Shown piece by piece: positions 25,196 through 33,978 of a stretch of 53,982 bases of DNA; within the stretch, counting starts at the first letter, position 1, and each line of letters opens with the position of its first letter. Made by a program: the position numbers and the translations under genes. Source of the DNA: Pseudomonadota bacterium (GTDB lineage: Bacteria; Pseudomonadota; Alphaproteobacteria; SP197); NCBI GenBank assembly GCA_027592745.1, contig JAQCLG010000003.1:1-53982 (forward strand), written 5' to 3'. The notes under the pieces are model-generated. The model searched no databases. It worked only from the letters and a program-made list of their open reading frames with translations, and had not been told where the DNA came from.

Positions 25196-25669
25196 TCAGT
25201 ACGGCTGTCCGTTCTTGTGCGTGAAGCGGAAATCGCCCTTGCCGTCGGGCTCCAGGTGGAGGTCGATGTCGGGGTAGTTGCAGTGATCCTCTGCCAAACG
25301 GCTGCCGACTTCCAGATAGACGGCATCGGCGCCGCTGCGGTTGACGAGATGGTGGCCGTCCTCCCGGCCCGCCGGGAAGGCCGCCGCCATGCCCGGCCCC
25401 AGGACCTGCTCGCCGGCCTCGGTCACCAGCACCAGTTCGCCCGAGACGATCCAGGCGAACTCGTCCTCATGGCTGTGCCAGTGGCGCTGGGCCGACCACT
25501 CTCCGGGCGCCAGGGTGACGAGGTTGACGCCGTATTGCGTCAGACCGCCGGCATCGCCCGGGGCGCGCTTGCGCCGCCCGTCGCAGGGTGCGTCGTAGGG
25601 CGCGGGATAGCCGTTGCCGACCCGCTCGGGCACGGTGGCGGGGTCGATGGCGGCAGGCCTGGCCTTCAT
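25196..25669 (-). CDS. Cupin-domain protein
   Basis: A 157-residue single-domain cupin. The metal-binding motif 1 reads QRHWHSHEDEFAWIVSGELVL (three His and one Glu), and motif 2 lies in GPGMAAAFPAGREDGHHLVNRS. It is of the small 'cupin 2' type whose roles include sugar-phosphate and small-molecule binding, isomerisation or dioxygenation. The C-terminal extension (DIDLHLEPDGKGDFRFTHKNG) is typical of the alphaproteobacterial subgroup. It lies 14 bases after the SDR and 19 before the TauD gene. Function is not determined. Confidence 0.9.
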   Translation of the reverse strand: MKARPAAIDPATVPERVGNGYPAPYDAPCDGRRKRAPGDAGGLTQYGVNLVTLAPGEWSAQRHWHSHEDEFAWIVSGELVLVTEAGEQVLGPGMAAAFPAGREDGHHLVNRSGADAVYLEVGSRLAEDHCNYPDIDLHLEPDGKGDFRFTHKNGQPY

Positions 25670-25683
25670 GGCTGCATCCTCCT

Positions 25684-26469
25684 TCAGCTTGCCTTCTGGT
25701 CGAGGTTGGTGCTGCCGGCTGCCATGCCGCCGTCGGCCAGGAGCGCCGCGCCCGTGATGTAGGTCGAACGCGGCGAGGCCAGGTAGAGAATGGCATCGGC
25801 CATTTCCTGGCGCCGCGCGACCCGGCCGAGCGGCGTGCCGGCCGACATCATGGCGTAACCCTTCTCGACCTCGCCGGCCATGCGCACCGCCAGGGCCTGC
25901 AGCATGTCGGTGTCGATGGCGCCGGGCAGCAGGGCATTGACTCGGATGGCGGGCGCGAACTCGATCGCCATCGCCTTGGTCATGGCCACGACGCCGCCCT
26001 TGGAGGCGCAGTAGATCGAGGCCCCGGCCGCACCCATCACGGCCCGCACCGAGGCGATGTTGACGACGGCGCCGCCGCGTTCGCGCAGCGCCGGCAGGGC
26101 GTATTTCGTGCAGAAGAAGGTGCCCTTGAGATTGGTGTCGACGACCCTGTCCCAGAGCGCTTCCTCGAGGTCGCCGACCGGGCCGCCACCGCCCGATCCG
26201 GCGTTGTTGACCAGGACGTCGAGCCCGCCGAGGCCTGCGACCGCCGCCTCGACCACCGCCCGGCAGCCGGCCGCACTGGCGGTATCGCCCGGCGCGGCAA
26301 CGAGCCGGTCGCCCGCACCCAGTTCCCCGATCGCACGGGCGACCGACTCGGGCGTGCGGCCGTTGACGGCGACGCTGGCGCCGGCCGCGAGGAAACCCTC
26401 CACCGCCGCGCGGCCGATGCCGCGGGTGCCGCCGGTGACCAGAACCCTGCGCTCGCTGAATTCCATCAT
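25684..26469 (-). CDS. Short-chain dehydrogenase/reductase (SDR)
   Basis: A 261-residue classical SDR. Cofactor motif VTGGTRGIGRA, NNAG in LVNNAGSGGGG, catalytic Ser region VNIASVRAV, and YxxxK in IYCASKGG are all present, followed by PGAIDTDM. The start is taken as the ATG at 26469 in ATGATGGAA, overlapping the stop of the TMADH-like gene; 26466 is equally possible. The ORF-track entry of 929 codons is the same frame read through part of the upstream gene and should not be used. It probably oxidises an alcohol or reduces a ketone made in the same pathway. Confidence 0.92.
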   Translation of the reverse strand: MMEFSERRVLVTGGTRGIGRAAVEGFLAAGASVAVNGRTPESVARAIGELGAGDRLVAAPGDTASAAGCRAVVEAAVAGLGGLDVLVNNAGSGGGGPVGDLEEALWDRVVDTNLKGTFFCTKYALPALRERGGAVVNIASVRAVMGAAGASIYCASKGGVVAMTKAMAIEFAPAIRVNALLPGAIDTDMLQALAVRMAGEVEKGYAMMSAGTPLGRVARRQEMADAILYLASPRSTYITGAALLADGGMAAGSTNLDQKAS

Positions 26470-28562
26470 GTCGTTCCTTGCTGCTGTCGGGCCGGCGGTG
26501 CCGGCATCATGTGTTCGCGCCGGTAGGGTACATCGGGGTTGTCGGGTTCGGCGGCATCGAGTTCGCGGGCGTAGGCGTGGCCGTCGTAGACCGCCGCGGC
26601 GATCGTCTGGGGCGACAGGCAGTCGCCGATCACGCCCAGCGACTTCATGCCGGCGGCTTCCATCAGGTCGGGGCGGCGGGCGAGCTGATGGTAGAGCTGG
26701 TCGTTGGAGACCCGCGCCGTCACCAGGACGACCGTGGCGGCCGCGGCCTGCTCGCGCTTGCCGGTGTAGATGCAGGCGAGTTCGACGTGGTCGGCCTCGA
26801 TCGCCGCCAGGTTCCGCTGCTGGCGGATCGCCACGCCCATCTCGAGCAGGCGTTTCTGGATGAAACCCTGTTCCAGGGTGAGCACCGTGAATTCCGAGAC
26901 CATGGCGGCAGGCGTCACCAGGGTGACCGCCAGCCCCTGGGCCGCGAGCTTCTCGGCCAGGACACCGGCCATGTAGCCGTGGTCGTCGTCGAAGATCAGC
27001 ACCGGGCCCTGCGTGACCCTGCCGGCCATGACGTCCTCGGGCCCCACGACATGGGAGCGCCCGGCGCCCTGGATCGTCTTGCTGTTGGCATGGCCGATGC
27101 CGTCGCGCCGCCAGGTCGCACCGGTCGCCAGCACGACATGGGGGGCGCCGAAACCCAGGACATCCCTGTCGCTCATGGCGCTTTCCATGAACATCGCGAC
27201 ATTGGCCATGCCGGCGATCTGGCCCAGGCGCCAGTCGCGCACCCGCGCCCATGCGGCAAGCCCCGGCAGGGCGGCTTCCTGCGTCACCCGGCCGCCGGGC
27301 TGGCGGGCACGGTCGGCCAGGGTGACGTCGTAGCCGCGGGCGCCCAGCGCCCTTGCGGCCTCCAGCCCGGCAGGACCGGCGCCGATCACCAGCACGCGGG
27401 CATCGCTGCCCCTGGCGGGCAGCTCCTCGGGATGCCAGCCCCTGCGCCATTCCTCGCCCATGGTCGGGTTCTGGGTGCAGCGCATGGGCACGAAGGTGTT
27501 GTTGCCCGAGATGCAGATGTTGCAGCCGATGCACTCGCGGATGTCCTCGATGCGGCCCTCCTCGATCTTCCTGGGCAGGAAGGGATCGGCGATCGAGGGG
27601 CGGGCGGCGCCGATGAAGTCGGCGATGCCGCTGCGGATCACCCGCACCATGGCATCGGGACTGGTGTAGCGTCCGACCACGACCACCGGCTTGCTGGTCA
27701 GCTTCTTGACGAAGGAGACCGCATCCTCCTGGTAACCTTCCTGGGCGAAACGGCTGGTCTTGCTGTCGTGTTCCCAGCCCGAGACGTTGACGTCCCAGAG
27801 GTCGGGCAGTTCGGCGAGCATCGCGACGACCTCGCGGCCCTCCTTCTGCCATTCCAGGCCGGCCTCGCCCATGCGTTCGTCGACGGCGAAACGCAGGGCG
27901 ACGGCCACCGTGTCGCCGACAGCGTCCTTCGTGTCCTCGATCAGCTCGCGGATCAGGCGGACGCGGTTTTCCAGGCGGCCGCCGTAGCTGTCGTTGCGCC
28001 GGTTGTAGCGGGGCAGCAGGAAGTGCATCGGCAGGGCGATGTTGTGGGCGGCGTAGACGTAGACAAGATCGGCCCCGGCCTGCTTCGCGCGGATCGCGGC
28101 GGCGCGGTGCCAGCGCCGCAGCTCGGCTATGTCGTGGAGGTCCATGGCGCGCGCCTGGGGGCGCATCGGGTACTTGTTGGGGGTGGCCGAGGGCGCCAGC
28201 GGAGCCATGCGGCTGGTCCGGTTCGAGCGCGAGAAACCGCCGTGGACCAGCTCGATGCCGAAGAGGCCGCCGTGTTCGTGGACCTTGTCGGCCGCGGCGG
28301 CGAAGGCCGGGATGTCGTCGTCGTCCCACAGCCGCATCGAGGATGCCGGCAGGGCATCCGAGCTGGGGTGGATCATGGTTTCCTCGGTGCAGACCACGGC
28401 CCAGCCGCCCTGCGCCTTCTGGCCGCGCATCTCCGCATGGGTCCGCGGCCAGTTGCTGCCCATGCCGGTGCAATGGGGCACCTGGAAGAAGCGGTTGCGT
28501 GCCGTCACGGGGCCGATCTTCACCGGCTCGAAGAGGATGTCGTATCGCGGATCGCGTGCCAC
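26466..28562 (-). CDS. TMADH/DMADH-family iron-sulfur flavoprotein amine dehydrogenase
   Basis: A 698-residue protein collinear with trimethylamine/dimethylamine dehydrogenase from its first residues (ARDPRYDILFEP). An FMN barrel is followed by a [4Fe-4S] motif CIGCNICIS and a distal Cys in MRCTQNP, then an ADP/FAD-like domain (VLVIGAGPAGLEAA). Cys31 in QVPHC matches the Cys that binds FMN covalently in TMADH; catalytic Tyr and His in VYVYAAHN are kept. Of the aromatic bowl that holds the trimethylammonium group, Tyr60 is Glu61, Trp105 is Val106 and Trp355 is Asn (comparison from memory of TMADH). DMADH also lacks Tyr60, so a secondary amine or N-methyl amino acid is a better guess than TMA. 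GTG start at 28562. Confidence 0.92.
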   Translation of the reverse strand: MARDPRYDILFEPVKIGPVTARNRFFQVPHCTGMGSNWPRTHAEMRGQKAQGGWAVVCTEETMIHPSSDALPASSMRLWDDDDIPAFAAAADKVHEHGGLFGIELVHGGFSRSNRTSRMAPLAPSATPNKYPMRPQARAMDLHDIAELRRWHRAAAIRAKQAGADLVYVYAAHNIALPMHFLLPRYNRRNDSYGGRLENRVRLIRELIEDTKDAVGDTVAVALRFAVDERMGEAGLEWQKEGREVVAMLAELPDLWDVNVSGWEHDSKTSRFAQEGYQEDAVSFVKKLTSKPVVVVGRYTSPDAMVRVIRSGIADFIGAARPSIADPFLPRKIEEGRIEDIRECIGCNICISGNNTFVPMRCTQNPTMGEEWRRGWHPEELPARGSDARVLVIGAGPAGLEAARALGARGYDVTLADRARQPGGRVTQEAALPGLAAWARVRDWRLGQIAGMANVAMFMESAMSDRDVLGFGAPHVVLATGATWRRDGIGHANSKTIQGAGRSHVVGPEDVMAGRVTQGPVLIFDDDHGYMAGVLAEKLAAQGLAVTLVTPAAMVSEFTVLTLEQGFIQKRLLEMGVAIRQQRNLAAIEADHVELACIYTGKREQAAAATVVLVTARVSNDQLYHQLARRPDLMEAAGMKSLGVIGDCLSPQTIAAAVYDGHAYARELDAAEPDNPDVPYRREHMMPAPPARQQQGTT

Positions 28563-28670
28563 AGGATGCCCCCGGTTGTCTGCCCCGAGCCTAGATCAGT
28601 TTGGCAGTCAGAGGTATCTCGCGCGCGCCCGCCCGCGGCCCTATCCTGCGACGTCACAGGGGGCCGCACG

Positions 28671-30089
28671 ATGACCGATACCGCAATCCGCTTCGCCAAC
28701 TACTGGCTGGAACAGGCGCTTGCCGAAGAGGGCGACAGCACGCTGCCCGCCCCGCCCCTGGAGGGCGATGCGAGCTGCGACATCGCCATCGTCGGCGGCG
28801 GCTACACCGGGCTGTGGACGGCCATCGAACTGAAGCGGCGCCGGCCGGGGCTCGACGTCCGCCTGATCGAGAAACACATCTGCGGCTGGGGTGCCAGCAG
28901 CCGCAACGCCGGCTACCTGCTCAACATGTGGGCCAAGTACCCGACCATGCGGCGCCTGTTCGGGGTCGAGCGCGCCCTGGCAGTGGGCCATGCCGCCGAC
29001 CTGGCGCTCGAGGAGGTGATCGCCTTCTGCGCCGAGAACGGCATCGACGCCGAGATCGCCCGCCGCGGCTGGCTGTGGGGCGCCACCCTGCCGCAGACCT
29101 TCGACGAGTGGCGGCCCATCGTCGATGCCCTGGCGCCCTACCAGGTGTCGCCGCTGCGCGAGATATCAGCCGAGGAGATCGCCGACCGCTGGGGCCTGAC
29201 CGGACTCCACGGCGGCGCCATCGACGAGAAGGCCGGCCACCTGCAGCCGGGCAAGCTGGTGCGCGGCCTGCGCCGGGTCGCCATCGAACGCGGCGTCACC
29301 GTCCACGAGAACACGCCCATGACCGGCCTGCATCGCGGCTCGCCGCCCTCGCTCTCGACGCCGGGCGGCACCCTCCGCGCCCGGCGCGTGGTGCTGGGCA
29401 TGTATGCCTGGGCCGCCCAGCTTCCCGAACTGAGGCGCAGCCTGGCGGTGACCGGCTATGCCAACGCGGTGACGGCACCGATGCCCGAGAGGCTGGAGAA
29501 GAGCGGCTTTGCCGATGGTCCGGCCTTCAACGACACGCGCAACATGATCAACTCGCTGCGTCCGACCGCGGGGCGCCGCGTGCTCTTCGGCAAGCCCGGC
29601 CGGGCCCTGGCCTGGGCCGGCAACACGGGCGAGGCCTTCGAACACGACACCGGCTGGCTGCTCGATGCCGAGCGGCGCCGGCGCGAGCTGGGCCATATCA
29701 TGCCCGACCTGGAAGCGGCCTATGCCTGGTCCGGCCCGATCGACCGCACCAAGGACGGCCTGCCCTTCTTCGGCCGGCTGCCCGGTGCGCGCGACATCCT
29801 CTATGCCACCGGCTTCTCGGGCGACGGCGTCGGCCCCTGCCGCATGGCGGGCAAGGCGATGGCCGCCATGGCGCTCGACGAGGACGGCGACTGGGCCGAC
29901 TTCGGCCTGGTGCGCCCGCCGATGCAGGACCTGCCGCCCGAACCGGTGCGCTGGATCGGCGTCCGGATGGTGCGCAGCGCGCTTGCCCGGACCGACGCGG
30001 CGATCCATGGCGGGCGCAAGCCGGGTCCCGTCACCCGCGGCCTGACCGGCCTGATGTCGGCAGGCATCGCCAGCCGCGGCGACGAGTAA
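28671..30089 (+). CDS. FAD-dependent amine/amino-acid oxidoreductase (DadA/PuuB type)
   Basis: A 472-residue flavoprotein that starts with MTDTAIRFANYWLEQAL at 28671. The track entry of 1203 codons includes a long antisense stretch over the TMADH-like gene. The Rossmann motif IAIVGGGYTGLWTAIEL binds FAD. GWGASSRNAGYLLNMW and the ATGFSGDGVGPCRMAGKAMA block near the end are typical of gamma-glutamylputrescine oxidase and related DAO-fold enzymes that oxidise secondary or primary amines and N-methyl amino acids. It is divergent from the TMADH-like gene across 108 bases and heads a five-gene plus-strand set, so the two amine oxidases are probably co-regulated. Confidence 0.92.
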   Translation: MTDTAIRFANYWLEQALAEEGDSTLPAPPLEGDASCDIAIVGGGYTGLWTAIELKRRRPGLDVRLIEKHICGWGASSRNAGYLLNMWAKYPTMRRLFGVERALAVGHAADLALEEVIAFCAENGIDAEIARRGWLWGATLPQTFDEWRPIVDALAPYQVSPLREISAEEIADRWGLTGLHGGAIDEKAGHLQPGKLVRGLRRVAIERGVTVHENTPMTGLHRGSPPSLSTPGGTLRARRVVLGMYAWAAQLPELRRSLAVTGYANAVTAPMPERLEKSGFADGPAFNDTRNMINSLRPTAGRRVLFGKPGRALAWAGNTGEAFEHDTGWLLDAERRRRELGHIMPDLEAAYAWSGPIDRTKDGLPFFGRLPGARDILYATGFSGDGVGPCRMAGKAMAAMALDEDGDWADFGLVRPPMQDLPPEPVRWIGVRMVRSALARTDAAIHGGRKPGPVTRGLTGLMSAGIASRGDE

Positions 30090-30117
30090 CCGGCGCGCCA
30101 CGGTCCTGGGAGAAACC

Positions 30118-30831
30118 ATGCCGCGTTCGCTGGTCATCCTGCTCGCCTTTGTCGCCGGCTGGGTCGATGCCTCCTCCTTCGTCGGGCTCGATCACGTCAT
30201 GGCGGCCCACATCACCGGCAACCTGGTGGTGCTGGCGAGCGACGTCGCGCAGGGCTTCACCGGCAAGGACAGCCTCAAGGTCGTGATCCTGCCGGTGTTC
30301 TTCCTCGGCGTCATGCTGGTCACCCTGGTGCACGACCGCTTCATCGCGCGCATCGCCGGCTCCGTGCGCCAGCTCGCGCGCCTGCTGGAATGTGAAGCCG
30401 GCCTGATCGCGCTCTCCGGTCTGCTGGGCATCTGGGTCAGCCTGACGGGCATCGAGCAGGACTTCTGGATCGCCCTGCTGGTCGTCACGCCGGTCACCTT
30501 CGGCATGGCGGTGCAGAACGCCGCCCACCGCCTCTATCCGGCGATCGGACCGGCCACGACCGTGATGACCGGCAACATCACCCAGTTCTTCATCGACAAG
30601 GCCCGCGCCCTGGGCGGCCGTACCTCGGTCTCCAAGATCGACGACATGCCGCGCAACGAGAACATCCTGCCGCTGCTGATCCTGGCCTTCGGCACCGGCT
30701 GCGTCACGGGGGCGCTGGCGACCGCCGCGGTGGGCAACGGCGCCTTTCTCCTGGCCGCCGCCGTGGTGGTGGCAAATGCCGCCACGCTCCGGCAGCATGG
30801 CGTTCCCGACCGCAAGGAACCGACGCCATGA
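30118..30831 (+). CDS. DUF1275 (YoaK) family membrane protein
   Basis: A 237-residue integral membrane protein with six probable hydrophobic segments. DUF1275 features are visible: LLAFVAGWVDASSFVG, HITGNLVVLASD, MAVQNAAHRL and the second TGN motif VMTGNITQF. The family is widespread and its function is unknown; transport or stress roles have been suggested. The stop overlaps the next start by four bases. A hydrophilic loop (KARALGGRTSVSKIDDMPRNE) separates the fourth and fifth segments. Confidence 0.92.
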   Translation: MPRSLVILLAFVAGWVDASSFVGLDHVMAAHITGNLVVLASDVAQGFTGKDSLKVVILPVFFLGVMLVTLVHDRFIARIAGSVRQLARLLECEAGLIALSGLLGIWVSLTGIEQDFWIALLVVTPVTFGMAVQNAAHRLYPAIGPATTVMTGNITQFFIDKARALGGRTSVSKIDDMPRNENILPLLILAFGTGCVTGALATAAVGNGAFLLAAAVVVANAATLRQHGVPDRKEPTP

Positions 30832-31736
30832 CCCAGAACCTGCCCGGCCTGGAGCGCCAGCCCGACGCCATGGAACGCATCTCCGTGGACGGCGGCACGG
30901 TCCAGACCTACAGCTTCGGGTCCGGCGAGGAGGTGCTGTTCCTGGCCAACGGCGGCCCGGGTCTGCCCTGCGACTACATGCGCGACAGCCACAGCCACCT
31001 GGCCGGGAACGGCCTGCGGGTAGTGACCTGGGACCAGCTCGGCACCGGCCGCTCGGACCGCCCGACCGACCGCGCCCTGTGGACCATCGAACGTTACGCC
31101 CGCGAACTGGAGCAGGTGCGCACGGGTCTCGGCCTGGGGCCCGTGCACCTGCTGGGGCAGTCCTGGGGCGGCTGGCTCGCCATCGAATACGCGCTGACCT
31201 TCCCCGACGGCCTGCGCGGCCTGATCCTTTCCAACACCGCGGGCGACCTGCCGCATCTGGTGGAGGAACTGAACCGGCTGCGTGCTGCGCTGGGTTCAGA
31301 AACCGTGACCATGATGGTGCGGCGCGAGGCCGAAGGCACGACCGACCATCCCGAGTACAAGGCCGCGGTGGAGGTGCTGAACTGGCGCCATGTCCACCGC
31401 CTGGAAACGATCCCCCCTGCCCTGCAGCGCTCGATCGACGGCATGGTCTTCGACATCTACAACACGATGCAGGGGCCCAACGAGTTCGTGTACACGGGCA
31501 ACCTGAAGGACTGGAACCGCATCCCCGACATGGGCCGTATCGCCTGCCCGGCCTTCATCATCGTGGGCCAGCACGACGAACTGACCCCAGCCTGCGCCAT
31601 GCGCATGCACCATGCCCTGCCGGACAGCAGCATCAAGGTGTTCAAGGACGCCTCCCACTCGACCTGCTTCGAGACGCCCGAGCCGTATTTCGAGGCGCTC
31701 ACCGCCTTTCTCCAGGCCCATCGCGCGGCGCCGTGA
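30828..31736 (+). CDS. Proline iminopeptidase-like alpha/beta hydrolase
   Basis: A 302-residue serine hydrolase of peptidase family S33. The oxyanion block reads NGGPGLPCDYM, the nucleophile elbow GQSWGGWLA, the acid GQHDELTP and the catalytic His DASHSTCFETPE. The cap domain contains many aromatic and acidic residues (VFDIYNTMQGPNEF). Such enzymes remove N-terminal proline or small amino acids from peptides or act as amidases/esterases, in the cytoplasm. It lies in an operon with an amine oxidase, so it could release an amino acid from a small amide, but this is inference. Confidence 0.9.
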   Translation: MTQNLPGLERQPDAMERISVDGGTVQTYSFGSGEEVLFLANGGPGLPCDYMRDSHSHLAGNGLRVVTWDQLGTGRSDRPTDRALWTIERYARELEQVRTGLGLGPVHLLGQSWGGWLAIEYALTFPDGLRGLILSNTAGDLPHLVEELNRLRAALGSETVTMMVRREAEGTTDHPEYKAAVEVLNWRHVHRLETIPPALQRSIDGMVFDIYNTMQGPNEFVYTGNLKDWNRIPDMGRIACPAFIIVGQHDELTPACAMRMHHALPDSSIKVFKDASHSTCFETPEPYFEALTAFLQAHRAAP

Positions 31737-33292
31737 GCCCAGCGGAGGACCGCAGGCGCGCCGGCGAACTGCTGGCGCAAGCGCGGCGCCTGATGGCGCT
31801 GAAGCGCACCCACGAGGCCATTCCCCTGCTCAACGAGGCGCTGCAACACGATCCCGCAAGCGCCCCGCTGCGTTACCAGGTCGGCGCCACGGCGCTGCGC
31901 CACCTGACACTGTGCGTCGGAAGCGCGCCGGACCATGCCGCGGCATGGTCGCAGATCGGCGCCTGCCACATGCTGGGCCGACGCTGGGACGAGGCGGCCA
32001 AGGCCTATGGCAGGGCCCGCGCGGGCAGCGGCGAGGGGAGCGGCCCGAACTGGCGCCTGGCCCGCGCCCTGCGCCTGTGCGGCAGGCTGGCGGAGGCGGA
32101 ACGGGCCATGCTGGAGGTCTATCGTGCCGCCAATGTGGAAACCGCCGCGGCCCATGAACATGCCGTCCTGCGCATGGCGCTGGTCCAGCGCGAGACCGCC
32201 GCGGGCCTCTGGGGCAAGCTTGCAAGCATGGGCGGCGAGAGCCTGGTCGGCGCCACAGCCCGCGCCCGCCTTGCCATGCTGGACGACGGACCCGTGACCG
32301 CCCCGGATGCCCGGCGCGTCGCCTTTCACCTGAAGACCGCGTTCCACGAGGCGGTCGTGACGCCCGGCTGGATGGCCTGCCGGGGCCGCCACGAGGTTCT
32401 GGTCAGCCACGATGCCGAGGAACTGGTCGCCTTCGACCCCCAGGTCATCGTCGCCTGCGACAGCCATCTCGCCGGCCTGAAGCGCCTGATGCCGCGGGCG
32501 ATCACGGTGCAGACCCGCCACGGCATGGGGAGCAAGGGCCATGCCGCGCTGCTCGCCCGAAGCTGCGACTACCTGTGCCTTTCACACGGCCGGCAGGAGG
32601 CCTTTTTCACCGACCAGGGCATCCGCCCCGCCCGCGGCTTCTGGCCGATCGGCTATCTCCAGCTCGATTCCCTGCTGGGCGGCAGCCTGCCGCCTGCGCA
32701 GGTGCCCCGGTCGCAGGGTCGCCCGGTGGTGCTGTTTGCCCCGACGATCGGCGATTCGGTCTCTGCCCTGGGCATGCTGGGCGACGACCCCGTCGCGGCG
32801 CTGCGGCCCCGCCCGGAGGATTTCACGCTGGTCATCAAGGCCCATCCCGAGACCTGCATGCGGCACCCGGACTGGTGGCGTGTCCTCTGCGCCAGCGCGG
32901 CCGCCCACGACCATGTCGTGCTGGTCGAGGAGACCTCGCGCGACATCATGCCCCATGTCGCGGCCTGCGACCTGATGGTCACCGACGTCTCCAGCGAGAT
33001 GTTCTTTGCCGTGGCGATCGACCGCCCCCTGGTGCTGCTCTCCAACCCGGCGCGCCATGCCAGGCCGGAGCGGTTCGATCCCGCCGGCCCGGAATGGCGC
33101 TGGCGCAGCATCGGCGAGGAGGTCGAGGAGGCCGCCGGCCTGCCCGGCGCCATCGCCGCCGCCCTTGCCGAACCGGAACGGCGCGCTAAGGCGCGACGGG
33201 CCTGCCGCGAGGAGATGCTGGGCGAGCTGATCGACGGGCGCGCCGGGGAGCGCCTGGCCCGGTGCATCGCCGACCTTGTCCCGGACGCCTGA
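31733..33292 (+). CDS. TPR protein fused to a CDP-glycerol glycerophosphotransferase-like (GT-B) domain
   Basis: A 519-residue protein with GTG start at 31733, overlapping the previous stop by four bases; the track start is far upstream in the wrong context. The first 170 residues are helical TPR-like repeats ([36 protein letters not shown]). The C-terminal 300 residues look like a GT-B transferase of the TagB/TagF family: [51 protein letters not shown]. Such domains move polyol-phosphate groups onto surface polymers or bind nucleotide-sugars. This is a cell-surface theme different from the rest of the operon. The donor and acceptor are unknown. Confidence 0.85.
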   Translation: MSPAEDRRRAGELLAQARRLMALKRTHEAIPLLNEALQHDPASAPLRYQVGATALRHLTLCVGSAPDHAAAWSQIGACHMLGRRWDEAAKAYGRARAGSGEGSGPNWRLARALRLCGRLAEAERAMLEVYRAANVETAAAHEHAVLRMALVQRETAAGLWGKLASMGGESLVGATARARLAMLDDGPVTAPDARRVAFHLKTAFHEAVVTPGWMACRGRHEVLVSHDAEELVAFDPQVIVACDSHLAGLKRLMPRAITVQTRHGMGSKGHAALLARSCDYLCLSHGRQEAFFTDQGIRPARGFWPIGYLQLDSLLGGSLPPAQVPRSQGRPVVLFAPTIGDSVSALGMLGDDPVAALRPRPEDFTLVIKAHPETCMRHPDWWRVLCASAAAHDHVVLVEETSRDIMPHVAACDLMVTDVSSEMFFAVAIDRPLVLLSNPARHARPERFDPAGPEWRWRSIGEEVEEAAGLPGAIAAALAEPERRAKARRACREEMLGELIDGRAGERLARCIADLVPDA

Positions 33293-33327
33293 AAACGCCA
33301 TATCTACCGTCTCACCGGAGGCAAGCC

Positions 33328-33747
33328 ATGACCGAGAAGATCGTCAAGTCCGACGCCGAATGGCGCGCGCAGCTGACGCCCGAGCAGTACCAGGTGACAC
33401 GGCGCAAGGGCACCGAGCGCGCCTTCACGGGCGCCTACCATGCGACCAAGGAACCCGGCGTCTATCGCTGCGTGTGCTGTGGCGAGCCGCTGTTCGATGC
33501 CGCGACGAAGTTCGAATCCGGCACCGGCTGGCCGAGCTTCTGGCAACCCATCGACGAAAGCGCGGTGGCGACCGAAAGCGACCGCAGCCTGTTCATGCGC
33601 CGCACGGAAGCGCTCTGCGCCCACTGCGATGCCCACCTGGGCCACGTCTTTCCCGACGGTCCCAAGCCCACGGGCCTGCGCTACTGCCTCAACTCGGCGG
33701 CCCTGACGCTCGATGAAACCGGCGCCGGCGAGGACGCGGCCGAGTAG
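33328..33747 (+). CDS. msrB: Peptide-methionine (R)-S-oxide reductase MsrB
   Basis: A 139-residue MsrB starting at [16 protein letters not shown] after CCGGAGGCAAG. Structural zinc cysteines appear as two CxxC pairs (CVCCGEPLF and CAHCDAHLG), and the catalytic Cys in [20 protein letters not shown] and HVFPDGP complete the family pattern. It reduces methionine R-sulfoxide in oxidised proteins using thioredoxin. It is cytoplasmic, without signal peptide. It is the last gene of the plus-strand set and is followed by a MITE-like element. Confidence 0.97.
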   Translation: MTEKIVKSDAEWRAQLTPEQYQVTRRKGTERAFTGAYHATKEPGVYRCVCCGEPLFDAATKFESGTGWPSFWQPIDESAVATESDRSLFMRRTEALCAHCDAHLGHVFPDGPKPTGLRYCLNSAALTLDETGAGEDAAE

Positions 33748-33752
33748 GACTC

Positions 33753-33892
33753 ATACCAAGCGCCATCGATCGAAACCGATCCATGGCGCTGCCCTCAAGC
33801 GCCGGGCGCTCGCTGAGCCTGCCCCCGACTGGATCGGGGGCTCGCTTGGCTTTCGCGGCAGGGGCCGCGGCGCGCCGTCGCGCGCTTGGTAT
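33753..33892. mobile_element. MITE-like element with 11-bp terminal inverted repeats
   Basis: ATACCAAGCGC at 33753-33763 and its exact complement GCGCTTGGTAT at 33882-33892 bound a 140-base segment with no ORF of its own. Inside is a second palindrome, GCCCCCGA-ctgga-TCGGGGGC (33821-33841), and GC-rich inverted pieces. No clear target duplication is visible. It sits five bases past the msrB stop and could also act as a terminator. Confidence 0.6.
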
Positions 33893-33978
33893 CAGGCCGG
33901 TTCCTGCCAGCGCGGCATGTCCGCGACCGGCGGCTGGCGGGCAAAGACGACGGCATCGTCGGGCAGGCTGACCGCAGC

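Noticed and set aside
25684-28473. 929-codon ORF on the minus strand
   Set aside because: The first two thirds lie out of frame inside the TMADH-like gene. The real protein is the SDR starting at 26469.
26478-30089. 1203-codon plus-strand ORF
   Set aside because: Only the part from 28671 is a gene. The rest is an antisense shadow of the TMADH-like gene, with skewed Asp/Arg/Gly/His-rich composition and no family motifs.
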